Positions 29,301-43,240 are shown, numbered from the stretch's first letter. The stretch is DNA of 64,000 nt from Enoplosus armatus (GCF_043641665.1 NC_092193.1:13773501-13837500), one strand, 5' to 3'. Notes: generated from the sequence alone by a model not told the origin. Translations and numbers: made by a program.

Positions 29301-32300
29301 ATTTTAGGTTTACCAACTGTAATTATAGTCAGGAGACCCTGCATATAACACCAGAACTATGATAATAACTAACCTAATGATCATCATATCAATCATAAAA
29401 TCTTAAAGACAAAGGTTTTAAAGGTCAATATTCTGCTCTAAATCTGGCCCTTTTCATGGCATAACATCTGAAAAATGACAAGTATGCAGTGCTTTTGCTT
29501 CCCCAGAAATATTACCCTCCTCAAAAAGGGAAAGAGAGCAGCTGTTTTCAGGGAGTTAACTCCATCATGGCAACACATAATATGACTGGCCGAAACACTT
29601 AGTAAAAGGTCAATGTTGACCTAATTCTAGTCAAGATGTGCTCCTGCGTAAGCTTTATCTGTCACAAACAGAGATAAGATTATGACTCAGTGGATATGTC
29701 ACATTGAAGTCTAGAAAGTGTCACCTCCCCTTAAGAGAGGCGCTAAATAAAACAAATAGCATAGGAGGGCAACAGAAATGTAGGACACATCTGCTTTTAT
29801 TATGTGATACATGCCAAGGATGTATTATGGTACTTCTATCAGTCGTGTTTACATATCTCAGGAGATATGTGACAAGACCTGAAATTTTGATGCGTTGGCA
29901 TCTCTTCTGATAAGATCACATACCTCAAAAACTGAGTGTGTTTCGAAAAGCCTTGCAGCAACTTGAAAATGATGCATTAACTGATATTTCAGACACCACT
30001 TGTGTCCATGCAGCCATTTTGTCACCGTGACTTGTCACCACAATGACAAAGATGATATGACAGGTTAGATAAATTCTCAAATCCCTTAAGTAAAACAAGT
30101 GTTAGTAGTCTTATGTGCAGACACATTCCCAATCCCATCTCTCATCACCCAGGGGGAACAAATGTACCAATGTCCTCTTCCAGCCATGTGACGTGACATG
30201 ATCTGATCGTAATTGCGGCCATAACTCGTTGCCCCTTGGAGGTGACATCTTAAATCACCCCGGTGAAAATATCTTGGGTCAGAATTCAATATTGGTCGTA
30301 AAATCTAAATATAAGGCCCCGGAGACTAAGCTGTTTCACAGAGCGCCGCGGTAGCTGTCTGGCAAAAACACACACAGAGTAATAAGGCTTGAAAGTGGAG
30401 CTGCTTTCCGCTTAAAAGAGAGCTTCTGCTATTGAGATTATTAGTGTAATATTTGTGAAATGTTGTAATGACTTTGAAGAAGCTGTTTGAAAGGACTTTT
30501 TGAATTCAGTGCTATGTGTCCTTGTCTTCCAGCATGCCAGTGTTTCAAATAGAGACCTGTATGTTATCCAGCCACTCGGCACTGTCTTTAATGACATAGC
30601 TCATAGCCACAGTCCCATCCAACAGCCTTCATTATGACTCAGTAATCATAGGCTATATTTGTTTTCCTTTTCCTCTCTACTCCCTCTATCTCTCTTGCTC
30701 TTTCTTTTTGTAAACCTATAGGCCTCTGTCTCTCCTTCCCCCCTCTGTTAGGGATCCTCTGAGCAAGACGAATCCAGTAGTGAGCGAGAGCCGCTACTGG
30801 AGAAAGTGTTTGTTGACTTTTCGGCACAGACTGGTGCTCTGTAGGGGAGCAGCCTGTTATTTATGGCTCAGGCGTATGTGATTGGTTGAGGAGAGATATA
30901 ATTATGTCTGGCGCTCAGCTTAGCTAGTTTTAGAATTCTAGTAGGTGCCATGTTGAGTTCACTGGTTGCTATGTTACTAAGTGGAGGGTCTTGTACTGTA
31001 TAGGAAATATTTTTTGATATAGACCTATGTCTGCTGGTTGAACCCTTTTCCTGTACCTACTCTCAGCCCATTGAGGCACAGGTACTTAACACGGAGCAAT
31101 GTAATAATGAATCACTGATGTTGTTAAATGAGACGAGATACTGTCTGGGGTTTTGTGTTTGTTCAAGGGTGGGTTCACAATTTTGCACAGAACAAGGACT
31201 GTGGATTTTGTCCTGCCGTCACTTACATTGGAAGGTATCTCTTAAAGTATGAACAGGAGGAATGATTACAGCAAGCAAGAACTGTTGCAATGTTCATGTT
31301 GGAACCAGCCTATTGTTTTAAGACAGACATTTTTTAGCATATCCTTTAATCTCTCGATATAGCATCAATGCGTTACACAGTAGAGTTACAGATGAATTAA
31401 ATGACCTGCAGTGTGTAGTAGCTGTAATTTCATATCTAAAAATGTGTCTATAAATATAAAGCAACATTCATCCTCAAAATATTGTCACATTGTCTGCATA
31501 CATAGCAGTATAACTTGACTTTTACATGATCAACACTGTGTATTTGATGTTTGACTACATCAGTGTCACCAGCCCTATTGTTTGTCATATAAAGAAAAGA
31601 TTAGATAAAATTCATCGATGAAAATGGCTATTTTTCATATATAAAAACAAACAAATGGAGCAGCATAAGACACAATGGAGCTCAGGTTTGCATTTTAATA
31701 TTTAGCAGAGCAGTTGGATGACTGATACAGAGCTAAACATGGTTTAGAACATGTTGTCTGGCTGCCATCTGAATGTACTGGCAAGACATGTACAACTTAA
31801 ATACCATGAGAAGACTGTAATTTAATGTTTTATTGATGTCACTTGTCGCTTTATAGCCTCTAGTTATGAAGTTCCTTATCTGATTGCATGCTGGGGTGAT
31901 GACAGCTGCTGAGCTCATCGTTCACATAAATGATGTTAGATGGAAGGATTTCCAAGGAGCTGCAAAGATTTCCAGGGAGCTGCACTATATATGGAGGTAA
32001 GAAGCCTGGAGTCAGATACGGAAGAGGCAGGATAAACAATTCTCAACAACCATCTTAATAGTTGGAAAAGTGGGGTTGACTCACAGCCAAAAACTTTTAA
32101 ATTTCTTTTAAAATTATAATGTGCAATTCCTGCGAGGGGAGATTAATTGAATTAATAGTTGTCCCTGACACAAGAGGCATGATTAAAAACAGATACTAAT
32201 GGATATTGCCCTAGTAGCCTTTATCTCCTCATTATGCAGGGTGGTCAGACAGGGACCTTGAATAGACTAATGGGATTATGTCAGTTTGAATCTGTCTTTG

Positions 32301-33286
32301 CCGGGGTTATTCCACACACTTGCAGTAAAACGGAAGCCGTGCATTTGTGTGCTCCCCATAGGAGGTGGGACGTGAAGATGAGACTTCATCTCTCTGCCGC
32401 AGATAATCCTATTGTGTATTCCATACCATGGCTTATGTGATCACTGTCTTCAATAATACATGTGCAGTCATATCACAAGTGGAAAACACAAGGATGGGAA
32501 GTGAGTGGAGGCTCAATGAGTAATCCTCATCTAATCCATTTATTTTAAATGCACAGGCTGCCACAGTTAATAAATAGTGATGTGTCTATCATTTTCATGA
32601 GTACCGCTCACTGCCATGCAATGTCTCTTTTAAGTCTTTAAAGAAAACCACATTTAATTTCATTTTGCTGTCTTTTTAGCAAATGATTGCATGTCAGGGT
32701 AATTTAATCAGTTTATGTGATAAATCCTGTTTCTTTTAGTTACAGGTTTATTTATACCTAACAAGTTGTGAGAAACTTAAGCACTAAAGTAAAATAGTAT
32801 GTAACTTGTGTAAGTGGAAGTTGAGTGCCTACTCTCTCTGTCTCTGTCACATGAAAATCAGCCAGATCACGATGGAGAGAAAAAATGCACTTCTATGCTG
32901 GCAGCATCTAGTTGCAGTGCAGACCGAGGTTATTAACGATTACATGACACAGTGTCAGGGCCTGGCTGAGTGGATAGTGTAAGTATAGACTCTCTGATTA
33001 GTCCTCTTTTCACACCTAATTACTGGTGTTTATGGCAAGCTGTTGTGACAGTGGGCAATGTGTCACAGTATTTTCCAGGACCAAGCTGCCCATGTATCTA
33101 CTGAAAGTGGTGTAAAGATAAGATAGTTGTAAAAGTGTCCAAACTGGCAGTTTAATAAGCTTACGGTGTGAGTAATTTCAAAATATAAGAACTTTGTTAT
33201 AATTTCAACATAGTTCTCACCACGCAAGATTCTGACTTTTAGATAATAATTAAAATGGCTCTTCCATGTGACAAAATTTGACTGTC

Positions 33287-33288
<2 letters not shown>

Positions 33289-33320
<32 letters not shown>
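33289..33320. repeat. (CT)16 microsatellite
   Basis: Uninterrupted run directly followed by AG, so it would act as a polypyrimidine tract for the exon candidate that follows. Confidence 0.9.
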
Positions 33321-33321
<1 letters not shown>

Positions 33322-33322
33322 G

Positions 33323-33557
33323 CTCCTTAGTGCAAATGGGAATGCAGTAGTGCCACTTGCAGACTGCAGTGTCCAGAGAGCCCTAAAAAGGGAAGGAGTC
33401 TCACTCTGATTCCTGGCAGCTCGTGGATCAGTGGAGGCTAAATTAGGCCTGGTTTCATTGACTTTCAATCCCCCGAGTCCCAAGCAGCCCTGTAGCCCAG
33501 AGGAGGGGAGGCCGGCTGGTGCTCAGGGCCTCTGATGCTTCTCCAGACGCTGCCTGG
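33323..33557 (+). other. Exon-like non-coding segment (splice-bounded)
   Basis: A 235-nt segment, richer in GC than its surroundings, is preceded by a pure (CT)16 tract plus AG and ends in a consensus donor (CTGG|GTAAGT at 33557/33558). No long frame runs through it. It could be an alternative 5' leader exon of mbnl, whose coding start lies 15 kb downstream on the same strand, or a lncRNA exon. Evidence is splice motifs only. Confidence 0.25.
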
Positions 33558-33793
33558 GTAAGTTAAGTGTCAGATGGAGAGATGATATGTTTAGAAAGCT
33601 TGAGATGAGAGGTTGCATCTCTTGATAATATTCTCAGTAAATGGATATAGAAACATGAATAACATTAAATGTTCAGTGATGTTTAACATTTCACATCAAT
33701 GAATTATTACCAGATCGACTTTAGTGATAGTATATTACTGTAAACAAATTGTGTTGGTTTTAGAAAATGTAAATATGCTATATTGCTATACAG

Positions 33794-34136
33794 CAGTGGG
33801 TACCAACCTTTTTGACCCCTTAAAATGAGGCATTCACTTGTGATCCCACATTACAGGCTATGGCCTTAGTGTGGACACACGTTATTCAACTAAAGATACA
33901 TTTTTTCCTCCTCAGTTTGTTTCCTCTGAGGGATTTTGAGAAGCCTGAAGGGGTACAAGTATCCATTATTTCACAAGAAAAAAAAGCACAAATTTGAGAA
34001 AAGTCAAAAAAAATAAACATAATGTTGTGTAACAGAAATGTTTGGGGTTTTTTCTTTCTTTTTAATCATCTTGTGATGTCTCAGATTTATATTGGGACTC
34101 CATAAGGGGTCCAGACCACTAGGTTGGGAACCACTG
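33794..34136. mobile_element. hAT-like MITE
   Basis: The left end CAGTGGGTACCAACCTTTTTG and the right end AGGTTGGGAACCACTG are imperfect inverted repeats of the CAGTGGTTCCCAACC type, characteristic of hAT-Charlie-like non-autonomous elements. Length is 343 bp with no coding capacity. Flanking octamers CTATACAG and CTTCATGG match at only four of eight positions, so the insertion is old or the duplication has decayed. Confidence 0.65.
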
Positions 34137-37100
34137 CTTCATGGCAGAATTCTGCTCAACTTTCAGCAAATTAAACATCAACGGATAATTCCCCTCAACT
34201 CCAACTTCTGCTAGGTGTCAGTCCACTATAACTATATAGGCTTATGTACATAGATCTTCAACTTCAAATTTAGATGTGAAATATCGCTAAATAGTGCAGG
34301 TGCACTTTTTAAACTACATTTTATTATTTTTTTGTGCATAAAAAATGCCAGAAATAAGGTCTCTCAAATTATGCCTTCAAAGATCACTACATCTTAGTTT
34401 GCCATGAAAACTTCTTTATATCCAGTGTATTGGTATTAGTAGCTTCAAGTATGTTGTGTGATAACAACATTATGTTTGCAACATGAAGCAACATGCAGAA
34501 TTTTTTAAATATGTGGTCTCATATTTAAAAAAAACACTAACACTGGCATGAGACCAAGGCTGCAACTTGACCGTTTTTGTTTATGGTAAATTCATGATTC
34601 ATTTAGCTTTTTTACCTTCGACCAATGAAGTGCTTTAAGCATCATGTAATGTGTTGCACGTAACATGCAACCTGCTCAGTACGTTGTTTTCTGCTGATAA
34701 AATGCTTGTCTGCCTCCCACTCTCCTCTGCTCTTTCCCCTTTGCTATGCTGTCCAGTGTGAGTGACCGTTTCTCTTCCCTTACGCTGGCAGTCGGAGACA
34801 GGTGCTGAGTGCTGCTGAGTGTTGCTGTGTGTGGGCTCCAGGGGCCTGGTTCAACATTCCAGTGATAGTTTGATAGACTAATCTTTGGGGGAGGAAGAGG
34901 AGGAGGCCAAATTCCTGCACCAACTTCACAGAAGAAGAACTCATAGAACGATGTACCTGCCATGGGATGATTGTGATAACATACTGCAAGTCCCCTTTCT
35001 TTTTTAAGCCCCTCAACAGCAGCTTTTACAACACCCAACTTCCTGATTTAAAAAGCAGTTTCGCTGCTTATCTCTCAGGTTGCAAACTGGTCTAATGTCA
35101 CAGGCGCTTCCTCTTTTCACACACTCGCAGGCTTTCAGGCATTGATACGTGCGTGCACATATACATTAGACACAAAGCACATACACACAGTTGTGAAAAA
35201 GGAGGGAAAGAGGAAGTTATGAAAAGGGGATGCAGAGAGAGGCGGGGAAATAACAAGGTGACCATATTTGGCATCAGTAGATAATGCAAGCAGAGGATGC
35301 AAATGAGATAAGGAGTGGTTGTCATGGAGACTTGTTGTTGCGCAGTGATGGTTCGCTGTAAACCTGACCACATTTGTGGTATGGCCGTTGCCAAGCAGAA
35401 GGTGCTATTATGAGAGTAAGAGAGATGAGAGTGAGAGAATTAGAGGAAGAGAGAAATGAAGATGTTAGTTCATCCCACAATGCACTGCGTCAGTGTGACC
35501 CGTGTTGAAGTGGCTTCGCGTGTCCCAGTGGCACGTCAGCGATCGACAGACACACAGGTAAGCTCACTGGCTATAAAATCACTATGTATAGGATTAATGT
35601 CTGTTGATAACTTTAAAAGACTTTTGGTATTGTTCAGTGTTTTCTGGTGATTTGTTTCATAAGATGTCATAATTGTTTAATTGAGGCTTATTCCCTCCTT
35701 TCAAGAAATGAAGGTTTCTCTGATACTTTGCAAGGACGGAAAGTTTTAGTAGCAGTATTTTTCACTTTATACAACTTTGTCTAATGTGTCTTTGTGCTGT
35801 GAAGGGTTTATAAGAAGTGTGGGATGTAAGGAGAGTTTGCAGCAGTATATGTGTTCGCTACATTGAGATAGAAAAATTGCTGAAAGCTCGAGGGAAAGGC
35901 CTCTTTGTAAAGGGTGTTTCCATTCGTTTTCATTTTATCTCCAAGATAAGCTTCAAGCTTGAATGGTGCATACTCACACACACACATACACACAATGGTG
36001 TCAGATGGGGACAAGACAGTGTGCTATTTCCTCTCTCTGTATTTCAAACCTGACAGCTTGAATTGCACCTGCTTCCCCTCACTGCATCAAAGTTGAAAGA
36101 AGTTAAGCGAAAACCACAAAGTATGCAGCAGGGAACCATGACTGCAAAATCCGCACCAGAAAAAGGAGTATTTGTCAGCATACACACATTTACAACTTGT
36201 CCCACTTTCATGTACATTTTTAGTAATGTGTAGCGTATTTAAAACATCTTTGTTTATGGGCTACTCCTCGTGTATTTTAAAGGAACACATAACATAAGCA
36301 GAAGTTGTTTTAAGTGTAAAAATTACCTCAAAGCAATATTTTGCTTTCTCATTCTGCAGCTGCTAAAATAAGCTATATTGGCTGATGATGAATGCAGCTC
36401 CCTGCTGTGGGCCTTTCTGCAAGACCGTGTACTGTTGCAGTTGTTGCTGTGATGGTCTGTAATGGGAGTGTAATGTGTATTTGCGGCCTTAGTGATAGAT
36501 GAGCCGTCAGGGTTTGGCACACAAAAGCTCTGAGACATTTCCTCAGTGGAGTGAGAGTTCACATCAGCCAGCCAGTGTCATTTACAGAGGGCTGGGAAAT
36601 AGCAGAGCGCTGAGATGATAGGCAAGCTTAAGGTGGAAAGTTGCGTTCATCAGGGGGGAGGGAGAGAAAGTAAGGGTGGACAAAGGTGAAGGGTTAGGAT
36701 TTGATGGTTTGACAGAGGCAGGGGTGTCCCCCCTACTAGACTGTGTTATTAAGAGTTAGGGGTTGATGAGTAGCAGAGTGTGATAATATTCCAAGATTAT
36801 TGTTTAGTACAAGTACAAGTAAAGTGTAGTACCTCACTTTTATAAATTTGTTCAACTTTCAGAAGACAGATGATAAAAAAGAATGAATCAATGCAGCAGA
36901 GTATCCTACAATTCCCATAATGCAACTGATAACATTATTAGAGTTATTTCTCAGACTTGACAAAGCTCCCTCCAGAGCCTCAGAGGACATTATACAACTG
37001 TTTTCACAGGCTGCGCAGTGCTCCCCATGGCTAGTTTGCCGATCTCGATGTGTAAAATCTGTGGTATTCCCCTACACCGCACACACACATACACACACAC

Positions 37101-39479
37101 ACCTCTTCCTGTTTTCAGTTAGGTTAATATTTGTATGTGTGAGCAGTTTGCTCAACCCCAGTATGTTGATTCCTGTTGCTCTTTGCTCATACTTAAACAG
37201 CTCTACAGCCTCATTGATCTCCTAGAGAGAACAACGGTCACACCTCCCGCTTATCTGTGAGATACAAGACGTTAACATTCATGGCTGATTTTACTTCAGT
37301 CCAAGAAATACGAAATAGAAAAGGCTGTTGTACATTTGATCAGATTATATGCAGAACTTTTTTAAAGTCTTACTTGTAGAAGTGAATGAGCAAACCATCT
37401 GGTAACGGCAAAGCTTGGCTCTACATTCATACCGCTAATTGGACTAGGGGAATATGGATCTGTGGGTTGTGACAAAACACACAAGTGGTTGTGGTTGTTT
37501 GGGGGGATATTTAGGGGAATTAGGATGTAGTCATGAGTGGGGGAAAGAGATGAAAAGACTCATCGATAACACATGAAGAATGAGGAAGAATAGGAAATGT
37601 GGACTAGCAGGGCAGAGGAGTAAAAGAAAGACACAGAGACAGAAAGGAGCAGAAGCTCTGGCATGCACTCAGCTGCAGTAGAAGAGGGGAAATTCCACGT
37701 CAGTGTCTGAGTTTTGCAGAGAGCCCAGATCTTTGGAGGCGTTGTTAATGTGTCTCCTATTAAGCCAGAGCAGCATCAATCACCATGTTTCTTCATTATA
37801 GGTCAAGGAAAACTTTGGAGGTTAGGGTGACCTGCTGCTTCTATTGATCAGCAGTCAAACAGACTGCTAAAAGGCACGGTATGTGTGTGTTCTAGCATGG
37901 CTGTTTCCATGGTTGGAAATAGATCTCCTTCCATCGCTAATGAATGATGGTTGGAAATAGATCAAGGCATGCATTTTACTGTCATAGCTAATAATGGCAC
38001 TGTCTATCGAAACATGAACATCTCAGAAAAACAGTACTATGACATATTCCTTATGTCTGAAGTATGCAACATGTTTGTTTGTTCTCTCTGAGTACACCAG
38101 CACACTGCACCAAATATTGGTTTGGTAAAGGGTTAGCACTGCAGCTGGTGCTCTACTGCAGATTGTCACCCAGGGTTTAAGGGCCTGCTGTGTAAATTAG
38201 AGATGACTTATCACCAGCTTTGTATAAAACAGAGCTGTCCAGCATTAGAAACTGGTCCAGAGAGAGAAGGAAGGGGTGGAACAGAAAGACAGGCATGACA
38301 GTTTTACATAGGAGAGGCATTGGGGTATTTTTTCCGCAGTATTATACATGTTAACGCAAATACTTCAAATAAAAAACGCGTTCTTACATCTCATATGGAT
38401 GCATGTCTGCAGTGTGTGGAATTTGCTTTCTTTGTAAATGACAAATACATTTAAGGCTATTTAAACAGACTGACTGAACAGGCAGCATTATGAATGCACT
38501 TTCTCCTTGATCACAATCAAATGAATTGAGTCACAGACAATATGCAGGATCAGTCAGAAAACTTGGCGTCAGCACACACCTCCAAAATCTGTAAAGATTC
38601 CTGCAGATGCCAAGGCCACTATCTCCATGGCTACTGGATATTGCAGCATCAGGTCCAAATCAAATTCTTGGAGGCTCCTTTATCCTCTCTGGCTTTTACC
38701 TGGATGCACGGGTTGTGGAAGGCAGAAGCCTTGAGTCAACAAGAATACAGGAGAGTTGGCAGCAGCCGGTGCTTCAGTGTTGTCTCGGTTAGCCTTTTTT
38801 ATAATATGCTGCTGACCTGCAACCAAACTGCACTGGTCGGCATCTTTTTGAATAGTTATTTCCAGAGTATTTACACGCTCTGTGTTACTCTGAATGTATA
38901 GCCACTTACTAGCAGTTACTTACCAGTTTGATTTAGTGCAGTTCAGTGTGTCCTGCTTTTATAGTGTGGGCAAGAGCTGTGAGTGTGAGGCTGAGCTGAG
39001 GTGTCTGGGGGTTGCATGCCACAGCAGAAAGGCAGTATGAAAGAGAGAGAGAGGGGGGATCCAGACAGAAGCCAGACCGAATCTGTTGCAAACTCCCTGT
39101 AAATTTCTTTCCATAATTCTTTCTTCCACACCCCTAAATCTATTAATTCTTTCCAGCTGCTGTTTTTCTCCTTATTCATCCTTACCTCGTTAAATCCCTT
39201 GTTTCACTTGTTTTACTCTTTCCTCTCTGGTCGTAATATTTAGTATCACCATCACAGCTTTTATTTCTAATGCCCTTCGTCCCTCTGCATGGCTTTTCCT
39301 TGCTTCTATGTCTATTCTGGTACTAATTTCCCTTCTTTTCTCACTCTTTATCTTCTTGCTGTGTTTTCCCAATGTTTCCTTCCCCCCTCCCTCTTCCCTC
39401 TCTCCTTCCTCAGCTTCACTGGATAGGCAAGGGCAGTGTTGCTGTAACTGAACCAGCACTTCCTGGTGTTGTTTTAGAG

Positions 39480-39816
39480 GGGCGTGGCCAGCCTTCAGCG
39501 AGGAGGAGAGAGAGAGGGAGGGAGGGAGGGAGAGGGGACTGCAGGATCTGTATGCCCAGTGCAGTCAGGGCTCCCCCCTCCTCTTCCTCCTCCTCCTCCT
39601 CCACAGCTGTTGCTACTGCCACCCAGCGAGCACCACTTTCCTCGGGCAGCAGACAGACGATCCAGAGGCTGGGGAGTCAGTAGAGACACAGCCCAGCCCG
39701 TCTCAGCGCAGCCCAGCTCAGCCACTTCAAGAGGCAGGGGAGGGGAGACACTAGCGCACACAGCCAACGCTGCAACGCACACACTCACACACACACAATC
39801 GCACAGACAAACACTC

Positions 39817-39867
<51 letters not shown>

Positions 39868-40104
39868 GGTGCTCGGCTCCGCACAGCTCCTCCACTCATT
39901 CGCTGCTGATTCACTCGCTCACTCGCTTGCCTCTATTCTGCCAGTCGCTCTGCCTTGCTGCGCTCTGCCTGCCTGCCTGAGAATGGTCCAGCCGGTGCCT
40001 GGGGGTCTGCTGTCGCGGCCTGTCTGAACACACGCATAAACATAGAGTCAATCGACAGGCGGAAGCACACACACACACACACAAACTGGAGAGCAATGTG
40101 AGAG
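39480..40104 (+). promoter_or_regulatory. Candidate promoter and first (non-coding) exon of mbnl
   Basis: A GC/CpG-richer island amid AT-rich DNA holds GA- and CT-repeats (39820-39862), CpG-containing sequence such as CGCTCACTCGC, and ends in a donor at 40104/40105 (TGAGAG|GTAAGA). The first downstream acceptor with a known coding exon is at 47854. Muscleblind genes are known to have separate 5' leader exons far upstream of the start codon. The transcription start is not defined, and assignment to mbnl is by position and strand. Confidence 0.4.
39820..39862. repeat. (CT)n microsatellite in the mbnl leader island
   Basis: A 43-bp run of CT units, inside the candidate first exon or promoter. 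Confidence 0.95.
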
Positions 40105-40322
40105 GTAAGAGCTTGGTTCATAGCCCTCCTCCTTGTCTCATTGGTTTATCTAGATCTTTCCTCCTGTGTGTGCTGCAGTCTTTACTTTCCAAAGTAAGTG
40201 CCTGTGCATTGGAGCATAGGTAGAGATATGGGGATTGTTTGCCTTAGTCTCTGCTGTGTGTGTGTTCAGTATGTGGGCCACAGGGTTAATGTCTATTTGT
40301 TACGGCTTGTTTTATAGATATA

Positions 40323-40324
<2 letters not shown>

Positions 40325-40364
<40 letters not shown>

Positions 40365-40399
40365 CACGTACACACACACACAAACACACACACACACAG
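40325..40399. repeat. (AC)n microsatellite, interrupted
   Basis: 75 bp of AC units with TGCACGT and AA interruptions, 220 bp after the candidate first exon of mbnl. Confidence 0.9.
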
Positions 40400-40891
40400 T
40401 AAGACACATTCTTGGCTCAAAGCAGACAGTCACACAATAGCTACTTCCTGAGGGTAGCGCTAGTTAGCAAGAAAATTTGCTGGTGTGCGTGTGTGTGTGT
40501 GTTTGGAGGGCCGTGGTTGTTCCAGGAAGCAGTGGAGAGGATCAATAGATCGCCCACTCAGCTTTCATTCCCTCCGTCTGACTCAACATTGGACATGTTG
40601 GGAGTTATCCTGCAGGGCTTGGTTAACAGGGAGAAAAATTTGATTCTCTTTACCTCTTCCCTTCCTTGCTGCGTCAGCCGAAAGGGGGAAGCATGGTTTT
40701 GCATGTGTGTTCCTACGTGTGTGTGTGCTGTATAAGGCAAACTCCCGCCCCTCTGCATGTAAATTATGTGTGACATGTGAAGCTGCTGCTACCTTATATG
40801 GTGAGCACAGTATTTCAGTACAGTTGGATCTTGCCAAGCATTCCGGGTCGCGGGAGGAGAGAGTGTGTGAGAGGGTGACTCTGTCTGTGGG

Positions 40892-40892
40892 A

Positions 40893-40934
<42 letters not shown>
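40892..40934. repeat. (GT)n microsatellite
   Basis: 43 bp of GT units with one ATAT interruption. Confidence 0.9.
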
Positions 40935-40935
<1 letters not shown>

Positions 40936-41777
40936 ACTAAGTGAGTGTTTTCATGCGTCTGACAGAGGGGGAGTAACAGAGAGAGAGGAAGAAAGTTGAA
41001 GAGAGAAGGAAAGAGGGGCAAGAGCGAGAGGGAGAAGGAGACCCAGTAAATGGAGGGATTTTACTTGTCAATGTTTAAACTGGAGTGAAAGTAAGTCGTT
41101 TCGTACTTTATTAAAGCTTTGGGAGATAATGTGAGATTGCCCGGCAATGTTTTTCTTTCTTTCAGGAGTTAAGTTTGTCTGTGTGGATCATGCTAACATA
41201 AACAGATTGAAAGCGTTGTCTTACGTGTGATAATATCTGGCTACTTGTCAGCCAAATCATTTTGAATATGTTTATTTGCAGACGTTCATTGTTTCTGAGA
41301 GTCCAAAAACTGTTGGAATAACAGCAGTACGTGATTCTGGTAAAATACATATGGTCTGTGAAAGCCAGAGGATTTCAGAGCTTTAAACTCTAGCCTTCCT
41401 TCTCTCCTCTCCCCTCTTTGTCCCTCTCCTCACCACCTCTGCCCCCACCCCCCACCCCCTCTTGCCTCTCTGGGTTTCCTCTTGGTGTGTCCGTGGTTGG
41501 GGCGATGATGAGGAATGTTGTTGTTGTGACTTAGAGGGATTCAGGGTGGCTCAGACAGTAGCACACCCGCACAAGTAGGTACACACATGCAAGCATGCGC
41601 AACACAGACAGATGTGTGGCAGATTGCATAGTTGAGAGTTTGTAAAATCTCCATGGTAGCTCTGCTGCAGGTAGCCAATCTCTGTCTAGCAGAAGCCTGA
41701 GGAACGTGCTGCTGTTGTTATTGTGAATATCGTGGCTAATAATGTCAAAGATAATATTGCTCTCTTTCTGTATTGTC

Positions 41778-41782
<5 letters not shown>

Positions 41783-41816
<34 letters not shown>
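41783..41816. repeat. (GT)17 microsatellite
   Basis: Uninterrupted GT units in the putative mbnl intron. Confidence 0.9.
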
Positions 41817-41818
<2 letters not shown>

Positions 41819-43010
41819 CTCAGGTGCTAATTGCTCTGCATTTATGATGATCCTAGGATCTAGGGTCTGCCCTACAGACAGGATTATGTGCATGGCTGAA
41901 TTTGCGCTGACAGGTTAAGCCTTTATTACACGAGGGCTTCTCTGTATGTTCCTACTGTGTTATGACCACATTTCAACCCCTCTGAGCAACAGTTTGACAC
42001 AGCTTTGGCAGAGTAAGACATCTTCCACTTCCAAGCTAAGCTAAAATGAACTGACTTCAAACAATGTAGGAGTCTTTAACATGCCCCGATATTTACTTTC
42101 TGTTTCTATTCTTTTCAGGTAGCCAGTAATAATTGTTTATCAGCCATTGCAGTATACAGGAAACAAAGTCAGAATCTACCTGTATCTGAACTACACAACA
42201 GGGCTAATAAGCAGGGCGCGCAGCATGTCAAAGCCGCTGTTCGTGGAGTCAGTAATAACTGTCTGGTTATTTCTTTGCTTTTCTGTCCAGAGGTACACGT
42301 GTCAACACAAGCCTGTCCTTGTTTTTCTTCACCCCAGTTGCATCAGCTCCTGCTTACAGTCCTGACATCTTAAACCTCTCCATCTCTTAAGCAGAGACAG
42401 ACGGCTGTAACATTTAATAACACACTCCTGCCCCGATAGTCTCAGTCTCTCAGTCACAGTCTCATTCTAGCTACCTCGCTACCTAATCTTTGTTGTTCCT
42501 GTGACTGTATATTAGTGGCAGGCCCCAACGCAAGCCAGTGGACGTGGGTACATTAGCATGGCCTGTCCTCCATGAAAATGATTGACTAAATGAAAATTAC
42601 ACATACGAGTGCAGGAGATAAAATTGGTCACTGGCAAAGTATGTTTGCATGTAATATACTGATAAAGATAAATGTGTACTGTGTGCGTTTCGTGGTAATG
42701 GAATACATGATTAGACACTGTTGTGTGTGCTCAGTAATGAAAAAGATTCTGTTCTGTATGTATACAAATGTATACTTTCACAGATAGATTCAAAAAGAAA
42801 ACATTTGAACACATCAGTGGTTTGAGACTTACAGTTTATTTTACTAACAGCAATTTCAGGAAGTTTTAGTTACATAAAACTGCTAAAGAAGACAGAAAGT
42901 CACATCAATAAATATGTTAAAAATATAATTTTTTCATTGGCCTACTGTATATTTGTGTGTCTGTATATGTCTTCTTTTTTGTCCTATAACAACCAGGTGA
43001 AGCAGTACTT

Positions 43011-43240
43011 GTATATATACAGATGGGTGCAAATAAAAGGGGAAAAAGAAACATAAACAGCATCTTAGTGAGGTGTTAATCCACCATGATCTGCCAGAAT
43101 AGCATCAATGCAACATGGCATCGATTTTACACGTCTCTACTGGAGGGATAAACACAACCAAATATATTCTGGTGACTATTGAGGTCATAGCATATGATTC
43201 ATATCATTTTAATACTCATCAAACCATTCAGTCTTTGCAT
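43011..43240. repeat. Decayed interspersed repeat of a known fish type
   Basis: The segment runs from GATGGGTGCAAATAAAAGGG through GTGTTAATCCACCATGATCTGCC, GAATAGCATCAATGCAACAT and CTACTGGAGGGATAAACAC to CATAGCATATGATTC and CTCATCAAACCATTCAGT. I recognise this order from a repeat common across teleosts, here with an internal deletion between the GGGATAAACAC and GGTGACTATTGAGG parts. The class is not certain to me. Confidence 0.55.

Larger units (their letters stand above)
26341..39470. other. Large non-coding region between cul3/coiled-coil gene and mbnl
   Basis: No exon of a family I recognise was found on either strand in 13 kb. It contains a hAT-like MITE (33794-34136), a (CT)16 run, a few stretches with good splice signals but no known protein (33323-33557, a donor at 35557, 30752-30842), and otherwise unique AT-rich DNA. 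It may hold enhancers or alternative leader exons for mbnl, or a lncRNA; none of these can be shown here. Confidence 0.5.

Noticed and set aside
34676..35038. 120-codon minus-strand frame
   Set aside because: No recognisable family; chance frame in unique non-coding DNA.
38542..38901. 119-codon open frame on +
   Set aside because: No similarity to a known family and no flanking splice signals of quality.
39372..39909. Overlapping frames of 68-141 codons rich in Pro, Ser and Gly
   Set aside because: They arise from GA/CT-rich low-complexity DNA in the mbnl leader island.
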